From NCBI GenBank assembly GCA_000470535.1, contig CBRG010000099.1:1-57964 (forward strand): a stretch of DNA of 57,964 bases, given 5' to 3'. Origin of the DNA: Streptomyces sp. AW19M42. Lineage in GTDB: Bacteria; Actinomycetota; Actinomycetes; Streptomycetales; Streptomycetaceae. The position numbers and the translations under genes were made by a program. The notes below the pieces were generated by a model. It was not told the origin of the DNA. It was given only the letters and a program-made list of their open reading frames with translations, and made no database searches. Below are positions 17,468 to 25,407 of this stretch, in pieces. Within the stretch, counting starts at the first letter, position 1, and every line of letters starts with the position of its first letter.

Positions 17468-18985
17468 ATGACGATGACGGACCCGCACGACAGGCCACCG
17501 GTGTCAGCCGACACCGACACCGGCCCCACGCCGCAGGACCGCCCGTTCCAGGTGGAGGCCCAGGGCCTCGAAGTCATCGCCGAGAGTGAGCGCAAGGGCA
17601 GCCCGCGCACCCTGTTATGGCCCTGGTTCGGGGCGAACGTCTCGGTGTTCGGGCTCAGTTACGGAGCGTTCGCCCTGGGCTTCGGCATCTCCTTCCGGCA
17701 GGCCCTGATCGCCTCCGTGATCGGCATCGTCTTCTCGTTCCTGCTCTGCGGCTTCGTCGCCGTCGCCGGCAAGCGCGGCTCGGCGCCGACGATGGTCCTC
17801 AGCCGCGCCGCCTACGGCGTCCGAGGCAACCGGCTGCCCTCGGCGATCTCCTGGATGCTCACCGTCGGCTGGGAGACCGTCCTCGTCGCGCTCGCCTCGC
17901 TCGCCACGGCCACCGTGTTCGACCGGCTCGGCTGGGGCGGCGGTACCGGCACCAAGGTCGTCGCCCTGGTCCTGGTCGGTGCGCTCACCGTCGTCGGCGG
18001 GGTGATGGGCTTCGACCTGATCATGCGCCTGCAGACCCTCATCACCGTGGTCACCGGCGTGCTGACGCTCGTCTACGTCGTCCTCGTCGCCGACCACGTC
18101 CACGTCGACGTGGTCACCGCGATCCCCGACGGCTCCACCCAGGAGTTCATCGGCGCGCTGGTGTTCATGATGACCGGATTCGGCCTCGGCTGGGTCAACG
18201 CGTCCGCCGACTACTCCCGTTACCTGCCGCGCTCCTCCTCCGGCACCGGCGTGATCGGCTGGACCACCTTCGGCGCCAGCGTCGCCCCCCTGCTGCTGAC
18301 GGTCTTCGGCCTGCTGCTCGCCGGCTCCTCCGAACAGCTCTCCGAGGCCGTCGCCGCCGATCCGATCGGCGCCCTCACGACGATCCTCCCGACCTGGTTC
18401 CTGGTGCCGTTCGCCGTGGTCGCCGTCCTCGGTCTGGTCGGCGGCGCGGTCCTCGACATCTACTCCTCGGGCCTCGCCCTGCTCTCCGCGGGGCTGCGCG
18501 TCCCGCGCCCGCTCGCCGCGCTCATCGACGGCGTGCTGATGATCGCCGGATCCGTGTACATCGTGTTCATCGCCGACGACTTCCTCGGCTCGTTCATGGG
18601 CTTCCTGACCACCCTCGGCGTGCCCATCGCCGGCTGGTGCGGCATCTTCCTCGCCGATCTCCTCCTGCGCCGCCGCGACTACGACGAGGCCGACCTCTAC
18701 CGGCCCCGCGGCCGCTACGGCGACCTCCCCGCCCTGCCGCTGCTGCTCACCCTGGCGGCCACCGCCCTCGGCTGGGGACTGGTCACCAACGCCTCCGCCG
18801 ACTGGCTGACCTGGCAGGGCTATCTGCTCGGCCCCTTCGGCCTCGGCGGCAAGGACGGCTCCTGGGCCTACGCCAACCTCGGCGTCCTCGCAGCCCTGGC
18901 CCTCGGCTTCCTCGGCACGCTCGCCCTGGGCCGGCGCCGGGTGCGCGGACAGGAGACGCCGGACGCGGAGGAAATGCCCGCGTGA
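17468..18985 (+). CDS. NCS1-family nucleobase/cation symporter
   Basis: The 505-residue protein has a hydrophilic N-terminus and about 12 transmembrane segments, beginning WPWFGANVSVFGLSYGAFA, the NCS1 signature region. The family takes up cytosine, purines, uracil, allantoin or thiamine precursors, mostly with Na+ or H+. VNASADYSRYLPRSSS is typical of cytosine/purine permease members. The ATG at 17468 is chosen because the open frame upstream lacks homology. Its stop overlaps the GTG of an isochorismatase-like gene, a usual partner in streptomycetes that is broken here. Confidence 0.9.
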   Translation: MTMTDPHDRPPVSADTDTGPTPQDRPFQVEAQGLEVIAESERKGSPRTLLWPWFGANVSVFGLSYGAFALGFGISFRQALIASVIGIVFSFLLCGFVAVAGKRGSAPTMVLSRAAYGVRGNRLPSAISWMLTVGWETVLVALASLATATVFDRLGWGGGTGTKVVALVLVGALTVVGGVMGFDLIMRLQTLITVVTGVLTLVYVVLVADHVHVDVVTAIPDGSTQEFIGALVFMMTGFGLGWVNASADYSRYLPRSSSGTGVIGWTTFGASVAPLLLTVFGLLLAGSSEQLSEAVAADPIGALTTILPTWFLVPFAVVAVLGLVGGAVLDIYSSGLALLSAGLRVPRPLAALIDGVLMIAGSVYIVFIADDFLGSFMGFLTTLGVPIAGWCGIFLADLLLRRRDYDEADLYRPRGRYGDLPALPLLLTLAATALGWGLVTNASADWLTWQGYLLGPFGLGGKDGSWAYANLGVLAALALGFLGTLALGRRRVRGQETPDAEEMPA

Positions 18986-19139
18986 CCGACGCGCCCGCCC
19001 AAGGGCCGTCATCGACATGCGGCACGTCTTCGCCGACCCGGCGAGCCCCTGGGCGGCCCCCCGCTACACCGAGGCGGCGGGGGGCGTACGGCGGCGGCTG
19101 CCGGCCTTCGCCTATCGGATCACCTTCACGCGTTCGTAG
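18982..19139 (+). pseudogene. Remnant of isochorismatase-like cysteine hydrolase
   Basis: A GTG at 18982 overlaps the permease stop (GTGA), as in a coupled gene. After about ten codons the frame shifts. In the new frame 19010-19139 reads AVIDMRHVFADPASPWAAPR and continues RYTEAAGGVRRRLPAF to TFTRS and a TAG. VIDMQHVFADPxSPWAAPR is the standard start of these hydrolases, with the Asp of the catalytic triad. The remaining roughly 150 residues, including the nucleophilic Cys, are missing. The gene is therefore a truncated, frameshifted remnant. Confidence 0.8.
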
Positions 19140-19395
19140 CGCCATGTCCGAATGACCGCTACGGGGAGTTCAGTTGCCCCTTGGTGTCCGAGCTGGGGTT
19201 CCGGGGCCGACCGGGCGGGGCGGCACGCATTCGCTGCGCGGTATGGGCCTGCTCATCAGGCAGAAACTCCACCGGCGCGAGCGGACCGTAGCCAGCCCCC
19301 GCCCAACCCCCGCCCAACCCCCGCCCCAGCCCCGGCCCCAGCCCGGCGGTCCTTCCTCGAAGGCTGGCGAAGCCCCCAGTCGGTGTGCTGGCCGA
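19140..19395. other. Non-coding debris between the hydrolase remnant and the exporter
   Basis: No gene is evident in these 256 bases. A C-rich run at 19293-19343 contains three imperfect copies of CCCCCGCCCAA. A second copy of the 55-bp repeat follows directly. Confidence 0.5.
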
Positions 19396-19450
19396 CCATG
19401 ATCAATCCCAGCGCCAACCGCTGTACCGATGTTCTCCGAGGCCGGTCACC
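19396..19450 (-). repeat. 55-bp dispersed repeat, copy 2 (inverted)
   Basis: This is the reverse complement of 16841-16895 at 49 of 55 positions. It overlaps the stop codon of the DHA2 exporter gene by five bases and lies 257 bases after the end of the isochorismatase remnant. Confidence 0.85.
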
Positions 19451-20938
19451 GCGATACGGGTCGGGCCGCGGCGGCGGTGGCGTCGGTGCGGCGAGCCGCC
19501 TCGTGCTCCGGCCGGGCGGAGCGGGTGCGGACGCCGGGCCGCGTTCGCCCGAGGACCGTGAGCGCGACGACGAAGGCGGCCGCGAGCAGCCCGCCGCCGA
19601 CCGCGAACGCCAGGTGGTAGCCGCCGGTCAGCGCCTCGGCCTGGCTGCTGCCCTCGGAGAGGAGGGTGTCGGTGCGGGAGGCCGCCAGGGTGGAGAGGAC
19701 GGCGACGCCCATCGCCATGCCGATCTGCTGAGTGGTGTTGAACAGCCCGGACACGAGCCCGGCGTCCTCCTCGCCCGCCCCCGACATGCCGAGCGCGGTG
19801 AGCGCCGGGAGGGCGAGGCCGAAGCCCGCGGCGAGGAACATCAGCGGAAGCAGGTCGGGGGCGTAGCGCCCGTCGGCGGGGAGCCGGGTGAGCAGGCCGA
19901 GCAGGGCGACCAGCAGGGCGAGTCCCAGAAGCAGGACGTTGCGCTCGCCGAACCGCGCGCTCAGCCGGGCCGAGACGCCGAGCGACACGGCTCCGATGAC
20001 GGCGGCGGCGGGCAGCATCGCGAGACCGGTGGCGGCGGCGCCGTGGCCGAGCACCCGCTGGAGGTACAGCGCGACCAGGATCTGGAACGAGAACAGCGCG
20101 GCCACCATGAGCATCTGGATCAGATTGGCGCCCGAGACGCTCCGCGACCGCAGGACGCGCAGCGGCAGCAGCGGCGTCCTGGCCGTGGCCTGCCGGACGA
20201 CGAACGCGGCGAGCAGGGCGAGGGCGAGCGCGCCGAGGCCGAGCGTGTGCGCCGACAGCCACCCGTACGTCCCGACCTCGACGACCGAGTAGATGCCCAG
20301 CATCACCCCGGAGGTGACCAGGGCGGCACCGATGACGTCGGCCCCGGCGCGGAGGCCGGGTCCCTTGTCGGTGGGCAGGACGCGCACCGCGACGAGGAGC
20401 GTCGCGACCCCGATCGGCAGGTTGATGAGGAAGATCCAGTGCCAGCCGACGGCGTCGGTGAGGACCCCGCCGAGCACCTGGCCGATCGACGCGCCCGCCG
20501 CTCCCGTGAAGCTGAACACCGCGATGGCTCTGGTGCGTTCACGGCTCTCGGTGAACAACGTGATGAGGATGCCCAGGCCCACCGCGGAGGCCATGGCGCT
20601 GCCCGCGCCCTGGAGGAAGCGGGCGGTGATCAGCAGTGCGGGGGTGCCGGCCGCGCCCGCCAGTACCGAGGAGGCGGTGAAGACGGCGGTGCCGGTCAGG
20701 AACATCCGCCTGCGGCCGATGAGGTCACCGAGCCGGCCGGCGAGCAGCAACAGGCCACCGAAGGCGATCACGACCCAGCTGAGGCCTGCGGGTGAGAACC
20801 CGAGGTCGTTCTGTATGGCAGGCATGGCGACGGTCACGATCGAACCGTCGAGCACGGTCATCAGCAGGCCCGTGGCGATCACGCCGAGGGCGAGCCGCCG
20901 CGAACGGGTGCGGTGCGCGTGGGTGCCATGGCGGTCAT
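19446..20938 (-). pseudogene. DHA2-type MFS drug exporter, frameshifted at the N-terminus
   Basis: About 480 residues encode a 14-helix DHA2 exporter (SRRLALGVIATGLLMTVLDG, SIGQVLGGVLTDAVGWHWIF, GLFNTTQQIGMAMGVAVLS). The natural start, ATG at 20938 (MTAMAPTRTAP), is in a different frame from the body. One lost base between about 20905 and 20935 would rejoin them. The body's own frame has only a TTG start at 20981 and codes for an atypical His/Arg-rich lead. In helix 2 the usual WVVNAYLIAFGG is WVVIAFGG, four residues short. Either the gene is damaged or the sequence has an error at the start. Confidence 0.65.
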
Positions 20939-21072
20939 GTCCGCCAGGGTAACAACTCGGTCTGTGGCGGATTGTCCGCAACCGGACTTTTCCGCGGGGT
21001 GCCCCCGGTGCACCCCCGGCCGCCCGGAACTATTCGCTGGCCGAGCCGTATCCGTCCCGGCAGGGTTGCCGT

Positions 21073-22188
21073 ATGACCCACGCCGAAGCCGCCTTCCTGC
21101 CCGGTCTGGAGCTCTCCCGGATCCTTTTCGAGGAGGCGGTGCGGCCGGTCCTGGACGCCGCCTTCCCCGGACTGCCGTACGCCGCCGCGCGGATCGGGCC
21201 GGGCTCCGAGGTGCTCGGCTTCGACACGGCCCGGTCGGCCGACCACGACTGGGGCCCGCGGCTGGACCTCTTCCTCGCGGCGGACGACGTCGCGGCACAC
21301 GGCGACACGATCAGGCGGCTCCTGGCGGACCGGCTGCCGAAGGAGATCCGAGGCTGGCCCACCCACTTCCGCCCCGCCGGCGATCCGCTCGACCCGGTCG
21401 GGCACCTGGAGGCGACCGACGGACCGGTCAACCACCGCGTGGCCGCGCACGACATCGCCGGCTGGCTGACCCGGGAGGCCGGCTTCGACGCGTCGGCCGC
21501 CGAACCGTCCGTACGGGACTGGCTCGCGATGCCCCAGCAGCGGCTCGCCGGGATCACCGGCGGCGCGGTGTTCCACGACGGCCCCGGACTCCTCACCGCC
21601 GCACGGCGGCGGCTGGCCCGGTACCCCGAACAGGTGTGGCGGTACCTGCTGGCCTGCCAGTGGCAGCGGATCTCGCAGGAGGAGGCGTTCGTCGGGCGCT
21701 GCGCCGAGGTCGGTGACGAACTCGGCTCGGCCGTGGTCGCGGCCCGGCAGGTGCGCGACCTCATGCGCCTCAGCCTGCTCCTGGAGCGGCGGTACGCGCC
21801 GTACAGCAAATGGCTGGGCAGCACATTCGCCCAACTGGACGCGGCCGAAGCGCTGTTGCCGTCCCTGCGCGGCGCACTGGCGGCGACTGGCCACCCGGAA
21901 CGGGAACGGTACCTCTGCGACGCGTACCGGGCGGTCGCGATCCGCCAGAACGAGAGCGGCCTCGTCGACCCGGTGGACCCGGCCCCGCGCCCGTACCACG
22001 GCAGGCCGTTCCTCGTCCTGCACGCCGAGCGCTTCGCCCGCCCGCTGGCCGCGTCGGTCACGGACCCGGAGCTGCGCGGCCGGCCGCTGACCGGGTCCGT
22101 GGATCAATGGGCGGACAGCACGGACCTGTTGACGGGGGCGGACGGGGACGCGCTCCGGGCGGCGGAGGCGGCCACGGCCCGGGAGTGA
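21073..22188 (+). CDS. DUF4037 (nucleotidyltransferase-like) protein
   Basis: The 371-residue protein has IGPGSEVLGFDTARSADHDWGPRLDLF near residues 40-66. This is a GS-x-x-x-G-F-D...DHDW pattern shared with the nucleotidyltransferase-like DUF4037 family. The C-terminal half is helical, with CQWQRISQEEAFVGR and RQNESGLVDP. The biochemical activity is not known. The ATG at 21073 is divergent from the exporter gene and 134 bases from it. Confidence 0.85.
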   Translation: MTHAEAAFLPGLELSRILFEEAVRPVLDAAFPGLPYAAARIGPGSEVLGFDTARSADHDWGPRLDLFLAADDVAAHGDTIRRLLADRLPKEIRGWPTHFRPAGDPLDPVGHLEATDGPVNHRVAAHDIAGWLTREAGFDASAAEPSVRDWLAMPQQRLAGITGGAVFHDGPGLLTAARRRLARYPEQVWRYLLACQWQRISQEEAFVGRCAEVGDELGSAVVAARQVRDLMRLSLLLERRYAPYSKWLGSTFAQLDAAEALLPSLRGALAATGHPERERYLCDAYRAVAIRQNESGLVDPVDPAPRPYHGRPFLVLHAERFARPLAASVTDPELRGRPLTGSVDQWADSTDLLTGADGDALRAAEAATARE

Positions 22189-22217
22189 GGCGGTGACGGG
22201 CCGTGGTCGGCCGGGAG

Positions 22218-22844
22218 TCAGGCGTCGTCCCTGAGGCGGTCGCGCTGGATCCGGTGGGCGAGGGTGCGGCGTACCGAGGGTGAACCCGCCGGGGCGGCGG
22301 TCCGGCGGGGTGGCAGGTCGAGGCCGCGGCCGATCTCGTCGTACGCCGCCCGGTGGGTGGAGAGCTCCTCGCCGTACCGGCGCAGGTCGTCCTCGACGAG
22401 CCGCCGCAGTTCGTCCACGTTCTCCGGGGTGAAACGTTTCCTGCCCCGGGTGAGGGCGGCGACGCAACGGGCGCAGCGGGCACTGTCGGCGTACATATCG
22501 AAGATGTCCTCGGCCAGGCCCCACAGGCGGCCCTCCAGCCACGGGGCGTCCCACTGGCCGAGGGAGAGGTCCATCGGGGGCTCCGGATCGGCGGAGCGGT
22601 ACTTCGTCACCTGCTTGGACACGGCGGGCTGGCTCATGTCGGTGAGCCGGGCGATGCGGTCCTGCGTCCAGCCGAAGCCGACGAACAGCTTGATCATCTC
22701 GGAGCGCAGCTTCCGCATCTCCTCGCCCGCGCGGATGACGTCGTTCATCCCGGCGAGCATCCGCTCGGCCTGTTCCTCGGTCAGCGTCCCCGCGTCCCGG
22801 CCTCCGGGGGCACTCTCCCGCGCGTCCTTCCCGCCGTCTTCCAT
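22218..22844 (-). CDS. Helix-turn-helix regulator, divergent from a hydrolase
   Basis: The 208-residue protein carries a helix-turn-helix at about residues 55-80 (FGWTQDRIARLTDMSQPAVSKQV). Helical regions with a CxxC pair (SARCARCVAALTRGRKRF) follow. The ATG at 22844 is chosen; the much longer open frame upstream runs antisense through the hydrolase gene and is a shadow. A 32-bp palindrome lies 28 bases upstream of its start and just before the divergent hydrolase, so it probably represses both genes. Its inducer is unknown. Confidence 0.8.
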   Translation of the reverse strand: MEDGGKDARESAPGGRDAGTLTEEQAERMLAGMNDVIRAGEEMRKLRSEMIKLFVGFGWTQDRIARLTDMSQPAVSKQVTKYRSADPEPPMDLSLGQWDAPWLEGRLWGLAEDIFDMYADSARCARCVAALTRGRKRFTPENVDELRRLVEDDLRRYGEELSTHRAAYDEIGRGLDLPPRRTAAPAGSPSVRRTLAHRIQRDRLRDDA

Positions 22845-22871
22845 AACCCACTTATACACCCTGATCGTCGC

Positions 22872-22903
22872 CTCATAACCAGGTTGTACAACCAGGTTAT
22901 GAG
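22872..22903. promoter_or_regulatory. 32-bp palindromic operator between the HTH gene and the hydrolase gene
   Basis: The sequence is a palindrome broken only at one symmetric pair of positions (22881 and 22894). It contains two copies of AACCAGGTT separated by GTAC, each a near-palindrome of the form AACC-N-GGTT. It covers the possible ATG at 22899. This makes the later ATG at 22920 the likelier start of the hydrolase. Binding by the neighbouring regulator is inferred. Confidence 0.8.
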
Positions 22904-22919
22904 TGTCAGGATCACTCGT

Positions 22920-23747
22920 ATGACCACCTTCTGCGCCCCCGACGGCACCCGGCTCGCCCACCGCACGTACGGGGACGGCGACCCGCTCCTCTGTGTCCCG
23001 GGCGGGCCCGCCGACTCCCGGTACCTGGGCGAGCTGGGCGGCCTGTCCGGGCGGCGCGGGCTGATCGTCCCGGATCTGCGCGGTACCGGAGGCTCCGCGG
23101 TCCCCGAGGACGCCTCCTCCTACCGCTGCGACCGCCTCGTCGACGACATCGAGGCCTTGCGCGCCCACCTCGGCCTCGCTCGGACGGACCTGCTCGCGCA
23201 CTCGGCGGGCGCGAACATCGCGACGCAGTACGCCGCCCGGTTCCCGCAGCGCGTCGGCAGGCTCGCGCTGATCACCCCCAGTACCCGCGCCGTCGGCATC
23301 GGGATCGCCGGGGAGACCCGCCGCGAACTCGCGGAACTCCGCAGGGGCGAGCCGTGGTACCCGGCGGCGTCCGCCGCGCTGGAGGCGATCACCCGGGGTG
23401 CGGGCGGCGACCGGGAGGCCGTGGACCCGTTCTTCTACGGCCGGTGGGACGACGCCGCCCGCGAACACTGCGCGGCGAGCCGGCCGGACAACCCGGAGGC
23501 CGTCGCGGGCTTCGGGGCGGAGGGCGCCTTCGACCCGGACGCCACCAGGGCGGCGATCGCCGCCCTCGGCGCTCCCGTCCTGCTGCTGGCCGGGGAGTTC
23601 GACCTGAACAGCCCGCCCCGGGCGGTGGCCGAATACGCCGCCCTGTTCCCCGATGCCACGCTCGTCGTGCAGCCGGGAGCGGGGCACTACCCGTGGATCG
23701 ACGACGCCGACAGGTTCAGGACGGCGGTCTCGGCGTTCCTCGCTTAG
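22920..23747 (+). CDS. Proline-iminopeptidase-like alpha/beta hydrolase
   Basis: The 275-residue protein shows CVPGGPADSRYLGEL (oxyanion region), DLRGTGGS, the nucleophile elbow AHSAGAN, an Asp in GEFDLNSPP and a His in GAGHYPWIDD. These are the pattern of prolyl-aminopeptidase-like hydrolases. CAGGA at 22907-22911, eight bases before the ATG at 22920, decides for this start. An ATG seven codons earlier lies inside the operator palindrome. Expression is probably controlled by the divergent HTH protein. A hairpin terminator follows. Confidence 0.87.
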   Translation: MTTFCAPDGTRLAHRTYGDGDPLLCVPGGPADSRYLGELGGLSGRRGLIVPDLRGTGGSAVPEDASSYRCDRLVDDIEALRAHLGLARTDLLAHSAGANIATQYAARFPQRVGRLALITPSTRAVGIGIAGETRRELAELRRGEPWYPAASAALEAITRGAGGDREAVDPFFYGRWDDAAREHCAASRPDNPEAVAGFGAEGAFDPDATRAAIAALGAPVLLLAGEFDLNSPPRAVAEYAALFPDATLVVQPGAGHYPWIDDADRFRTAVSAFLA

Positions 23748-23767
23748 GGCCTCGCGTCCGAATCATG

Positions 23768-23809
23768 CCGGATCGCGGCGTACGGGCAGCTCTGGACGCC
23801 GCGATCCGG
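23768..23809 (+). terminator. Terminator after the hydrolase gene
   Basis: CCGGATCGCGGCGT (23768-23781) is perfectly complementary to 23796-23809 with a 14-base loop. It lies 20 bases after the hydrolase stop. The transposon is inserted about 155 bases further on. Confidence 0.8.
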
Positions 23810-23961
23810 ACGGAGCCGTCGGCGCCGTGTCCGGCGGTGACGGCCCGCCGTCCCGGTGCGGTGGGCCGTACGGGCCGCCCGGCTCGCCGGGACTCCGCCA
23901 GGTCGTTTGCCGGCACCACTGGGACTCGCCGCACTTCCTGAGAACGGACAGCGGCGGCTGC

Positions 23962-23966
23962 ATGGG
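23962..23966 (+). repeat. Left target-site duplication of the transposon
   Basis: ATGGG directly precedes the left terminal repeat and is repeated exactly at 30373-30377 after the right terminal repeat. Five bases is the duplication made by Tn7 and Tn5053-type transposons. Confidence 0.93.
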
Positions 23967-23993
23967 TGTCCTGTCCCAGAAAACTGTGGGCAG
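23967..23993 (+). repeat. Left terminal inverted repeat of the transposon
   Basis: The 27 bases begin TGTCC-N-GTCCCAG and end TGTGGGCAG. They match the reverse complement of 30346-30372 except at one base in the first part and within a five-base centre. The element starts with TGT and ends with ACA, as in Tn7-like elements. It includes one 20-bp transposase-site copy (23973-23992). Confidence 0.93.
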
Positions 23994-24013
23994 GGTGAGG
24001 CTCTGACCTGCGT

Positions 24014-24068
24014 TGCCTACGGTTGAGTGGGACAGGTTGGCGGTCGGTGTCCCGCTCAACCGTAGGCA
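24014..24068. repeat. Pair of subterminal transposase-site repeats, inverted to each other
   Basis: TGCCTACGGTTGAGTGGGAC (24014-24033) and the reverse complement of the same sequence with one change (24049-24068) are two copies of the 20-bp end repeat TGCCYACRG...GGGAC. They face each other across 15 bases and can form a stem of 20 pairs. At the right end all copies point the same way, so the inverted copy at 24014 is unusual. Confidence 0.85.
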
Positions 24069-24078
24069 GCGTGGTGGT

Positions 24079-24243
24079 TCACCCGCGGAGCCAAGCCAGC
24101 AGGCGCCGTGGCGTCGGTTGCGAGGTGCTGGCTGCCATGGGTCGGGGAGCCGCCTTGGCTCTCCTGGCTTGTCGGGCGAGTCGGTACTCGTCGGCTTCAC
24201 GGATGAGTTCCTGAGAGCGGATCTGGTGCAACTCGAAGTGCAT
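24079..24243 (-). CDS. 54-residue small protein at the transposon left end
   Basis: The frame starts at ATG 24243, 11 bases after the stop of the MerR-PP2C gene, and encodes MHFELHQIRSQELIREADEY, followed by RLARQARRAKAAPRP and an end LLAWLRG. It is basic and helical. Small proteins beginning MHFxxHQxRxxELxREA are common in Streptomyces, which supports it being a real gene; no function is known. It is the last gene of the minus-strand set before the subterminal repeats. Confidence 0.65.
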   Translation of the reverse strand: MHFELHQIRSQELIREADEYRLARQARRAKAAPRPMAASTSQPTPRRLLAWLRG

Positions 24244-24254
24244 GCCGCTCGCTC

Positions 24255-25334
24255 CTACTGCTGGAGCTCCATGACGTCGGCGACCACGCAGCTGACGTTG
24301 TCGGGGCCGCCGGAGCCGTTGGCGAGGGCGATGAGTTCGCGGACCGCCTGCTCGGGCTCACTGATCTCGGAGAGCACCCGGTGGATCTCTTCGGTCGGCA
24401 CGACGGTCGACAGGCCGTCGGAGCAGAGCAGATATCGGTCTTCCCGCTGGGCGTCGTGCAGGCGCATGTCGGGGGTGCCATCGGCTCCTTGGCCCATGGC
24501 CCGAATCAGCAGGGACCGCTGGGGGTGGGAGACGGCCTCCTCCGGGCTGAGGCGTCCTTCGTCGACCATCGACTGCACCATGGTGTGATCGTGGGTGATC
24601 TGGAACAGCTCTCCGGCGCGCAGGAGGTAGACGCGGGAGTCGCCGATGTGGACGAGGGCCAGCTGTGAGCCGGTCCAGAGCATCGCGGTGAGTGTGGTGC
24701 CGGCCTCCCCGGGCGATGAGGCGGGTCCGGCGACGCCGTTGACGGCCTGTTTGGCCTGTTCGATGGCGTCCTCGAGGAGGCTGAGGAGATCGCCTGCCGG
24801 GATGCTGTCGGTTTCGAGGCGCTTGAGCGCGTCAACAGCGGCGGCGCTTGCGGGGGCTCCTCCGCTGCCGAAGCCGTCGGCGACGGCGAGCAGGCGGGAC
24901 CCTGCATAGGCGGTGTCCTGGTTGCTCTCACGGACAAGGCCCGTGTCGGAAAGAGCGGCGTAACGGATTCCCAGGGGCTTAGCGGTCGGAGACATAGCGG
25001 GGTCCTTCCAGGACAGATGGCCGATGAGGAAGGAAGCGAGGTCTCGCCGCGCGGCGGTGGCGGCCTCGACCTGGGCCCAAAACGCGCGGACCTCCCGGGC
25101 TGCCGGGCCTGCCTCCAGCGTGCAGACGTGCTGGATGCGGGCCAGGGGCATCCCCAGGCGCCGGAGCCAGGCGACCAGCCGGGCTTGCTCCAGCTGTTCC
25201 GGGGCGTAGAGACGGTAGCCGGTCACCGGGTCGACGCGAGCGGGGGTCAGCAGACCGAGCTCGTCGTAGAGACGTAGCGCCTTCGGCGACAGCCGGGACG
25301 CTTTCGCGAACGTCCCGATGGTCAGCAACCCCAT
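24255..25334 (-). CDS. MerR-PP2C fusion: DNA-binding domain joined to a protein phosphatase
   Basis: Residues 1-70 form a MerR-type winged helix (LTIGTFAKASRLSPKALRLY, GYRLYAPEQLEQARLVAWLR). A helical linker (75-110) ends in a stretch like the MerR dimer helix. Residues 120-357 are a PPM/PP2C Ser/Thr phosphatase with the metal-binding aspartates intact: Asp140 (ESNQD), Asp153 (VADGFGS), Asp232 (HIGDSR), Asp306 (CSDGL) and Asp345 (GGPDNVS). The first motif has DGFGSGG instead of DGMGGH. The protein would dephosphorylate Ser/Thr while being able to bind DNA; target and effector are unknown. It is the main cargo of the transposon. The ATG at 25334 is fixed by the MerR start. Confidence 0.9.
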   Translation of the reverse strand: MGLLTIGTFAKASRLSPKALRLYDELGLLTPARVDPVTGYRLYAPEQLEQARLVAWLRRLGMPLARIQHVCTLEAGPAAREVRAFWAQVEAATAARRDLASFLIGHLSWKDPAMSPTAKPLGIRYAALSDTGLVRESNQDTAYAGSRLLAVADGFGSGGAPASAAAVDALKRLETDSIPAGDLLSLLEDAIEQAKQAVNGVAGPASSPGEAGTTLTAMLWTGSQLALVHIGDSRVYLLRAGELFQITHDHTMVQSMVDEGRLSPEEAVSHPQRSLLIRAMGQGADGTPDMRLHDAQREDRYLLCSDGLSTVVPTEEIHRVLSEISEPEQAVRELIALANGSGGPDNVSCVVADVMELQQ

Positions 25335-25407
25335 GCTCGCTCCTCCTCATGCCAAGCACATCGCCCGGCCCCACCGATGCTGTGGCTTCCCCCAAGGTGA
25401 AGGTCAA

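Noticed and set aside
19152..20795. 547-codon plus-strand open frame
   Set aside because: Its Gly/Arg/Glu-rich composition is a mirror of the exporter on the other strand; no domain is visible.
22845..23687. Minus-strand extension of the HTH regulator to 23687
   Set aside because: It is antisense to the hydrolase and has shadow-frame composition; the ATG at 22844 gives a normal regulator.
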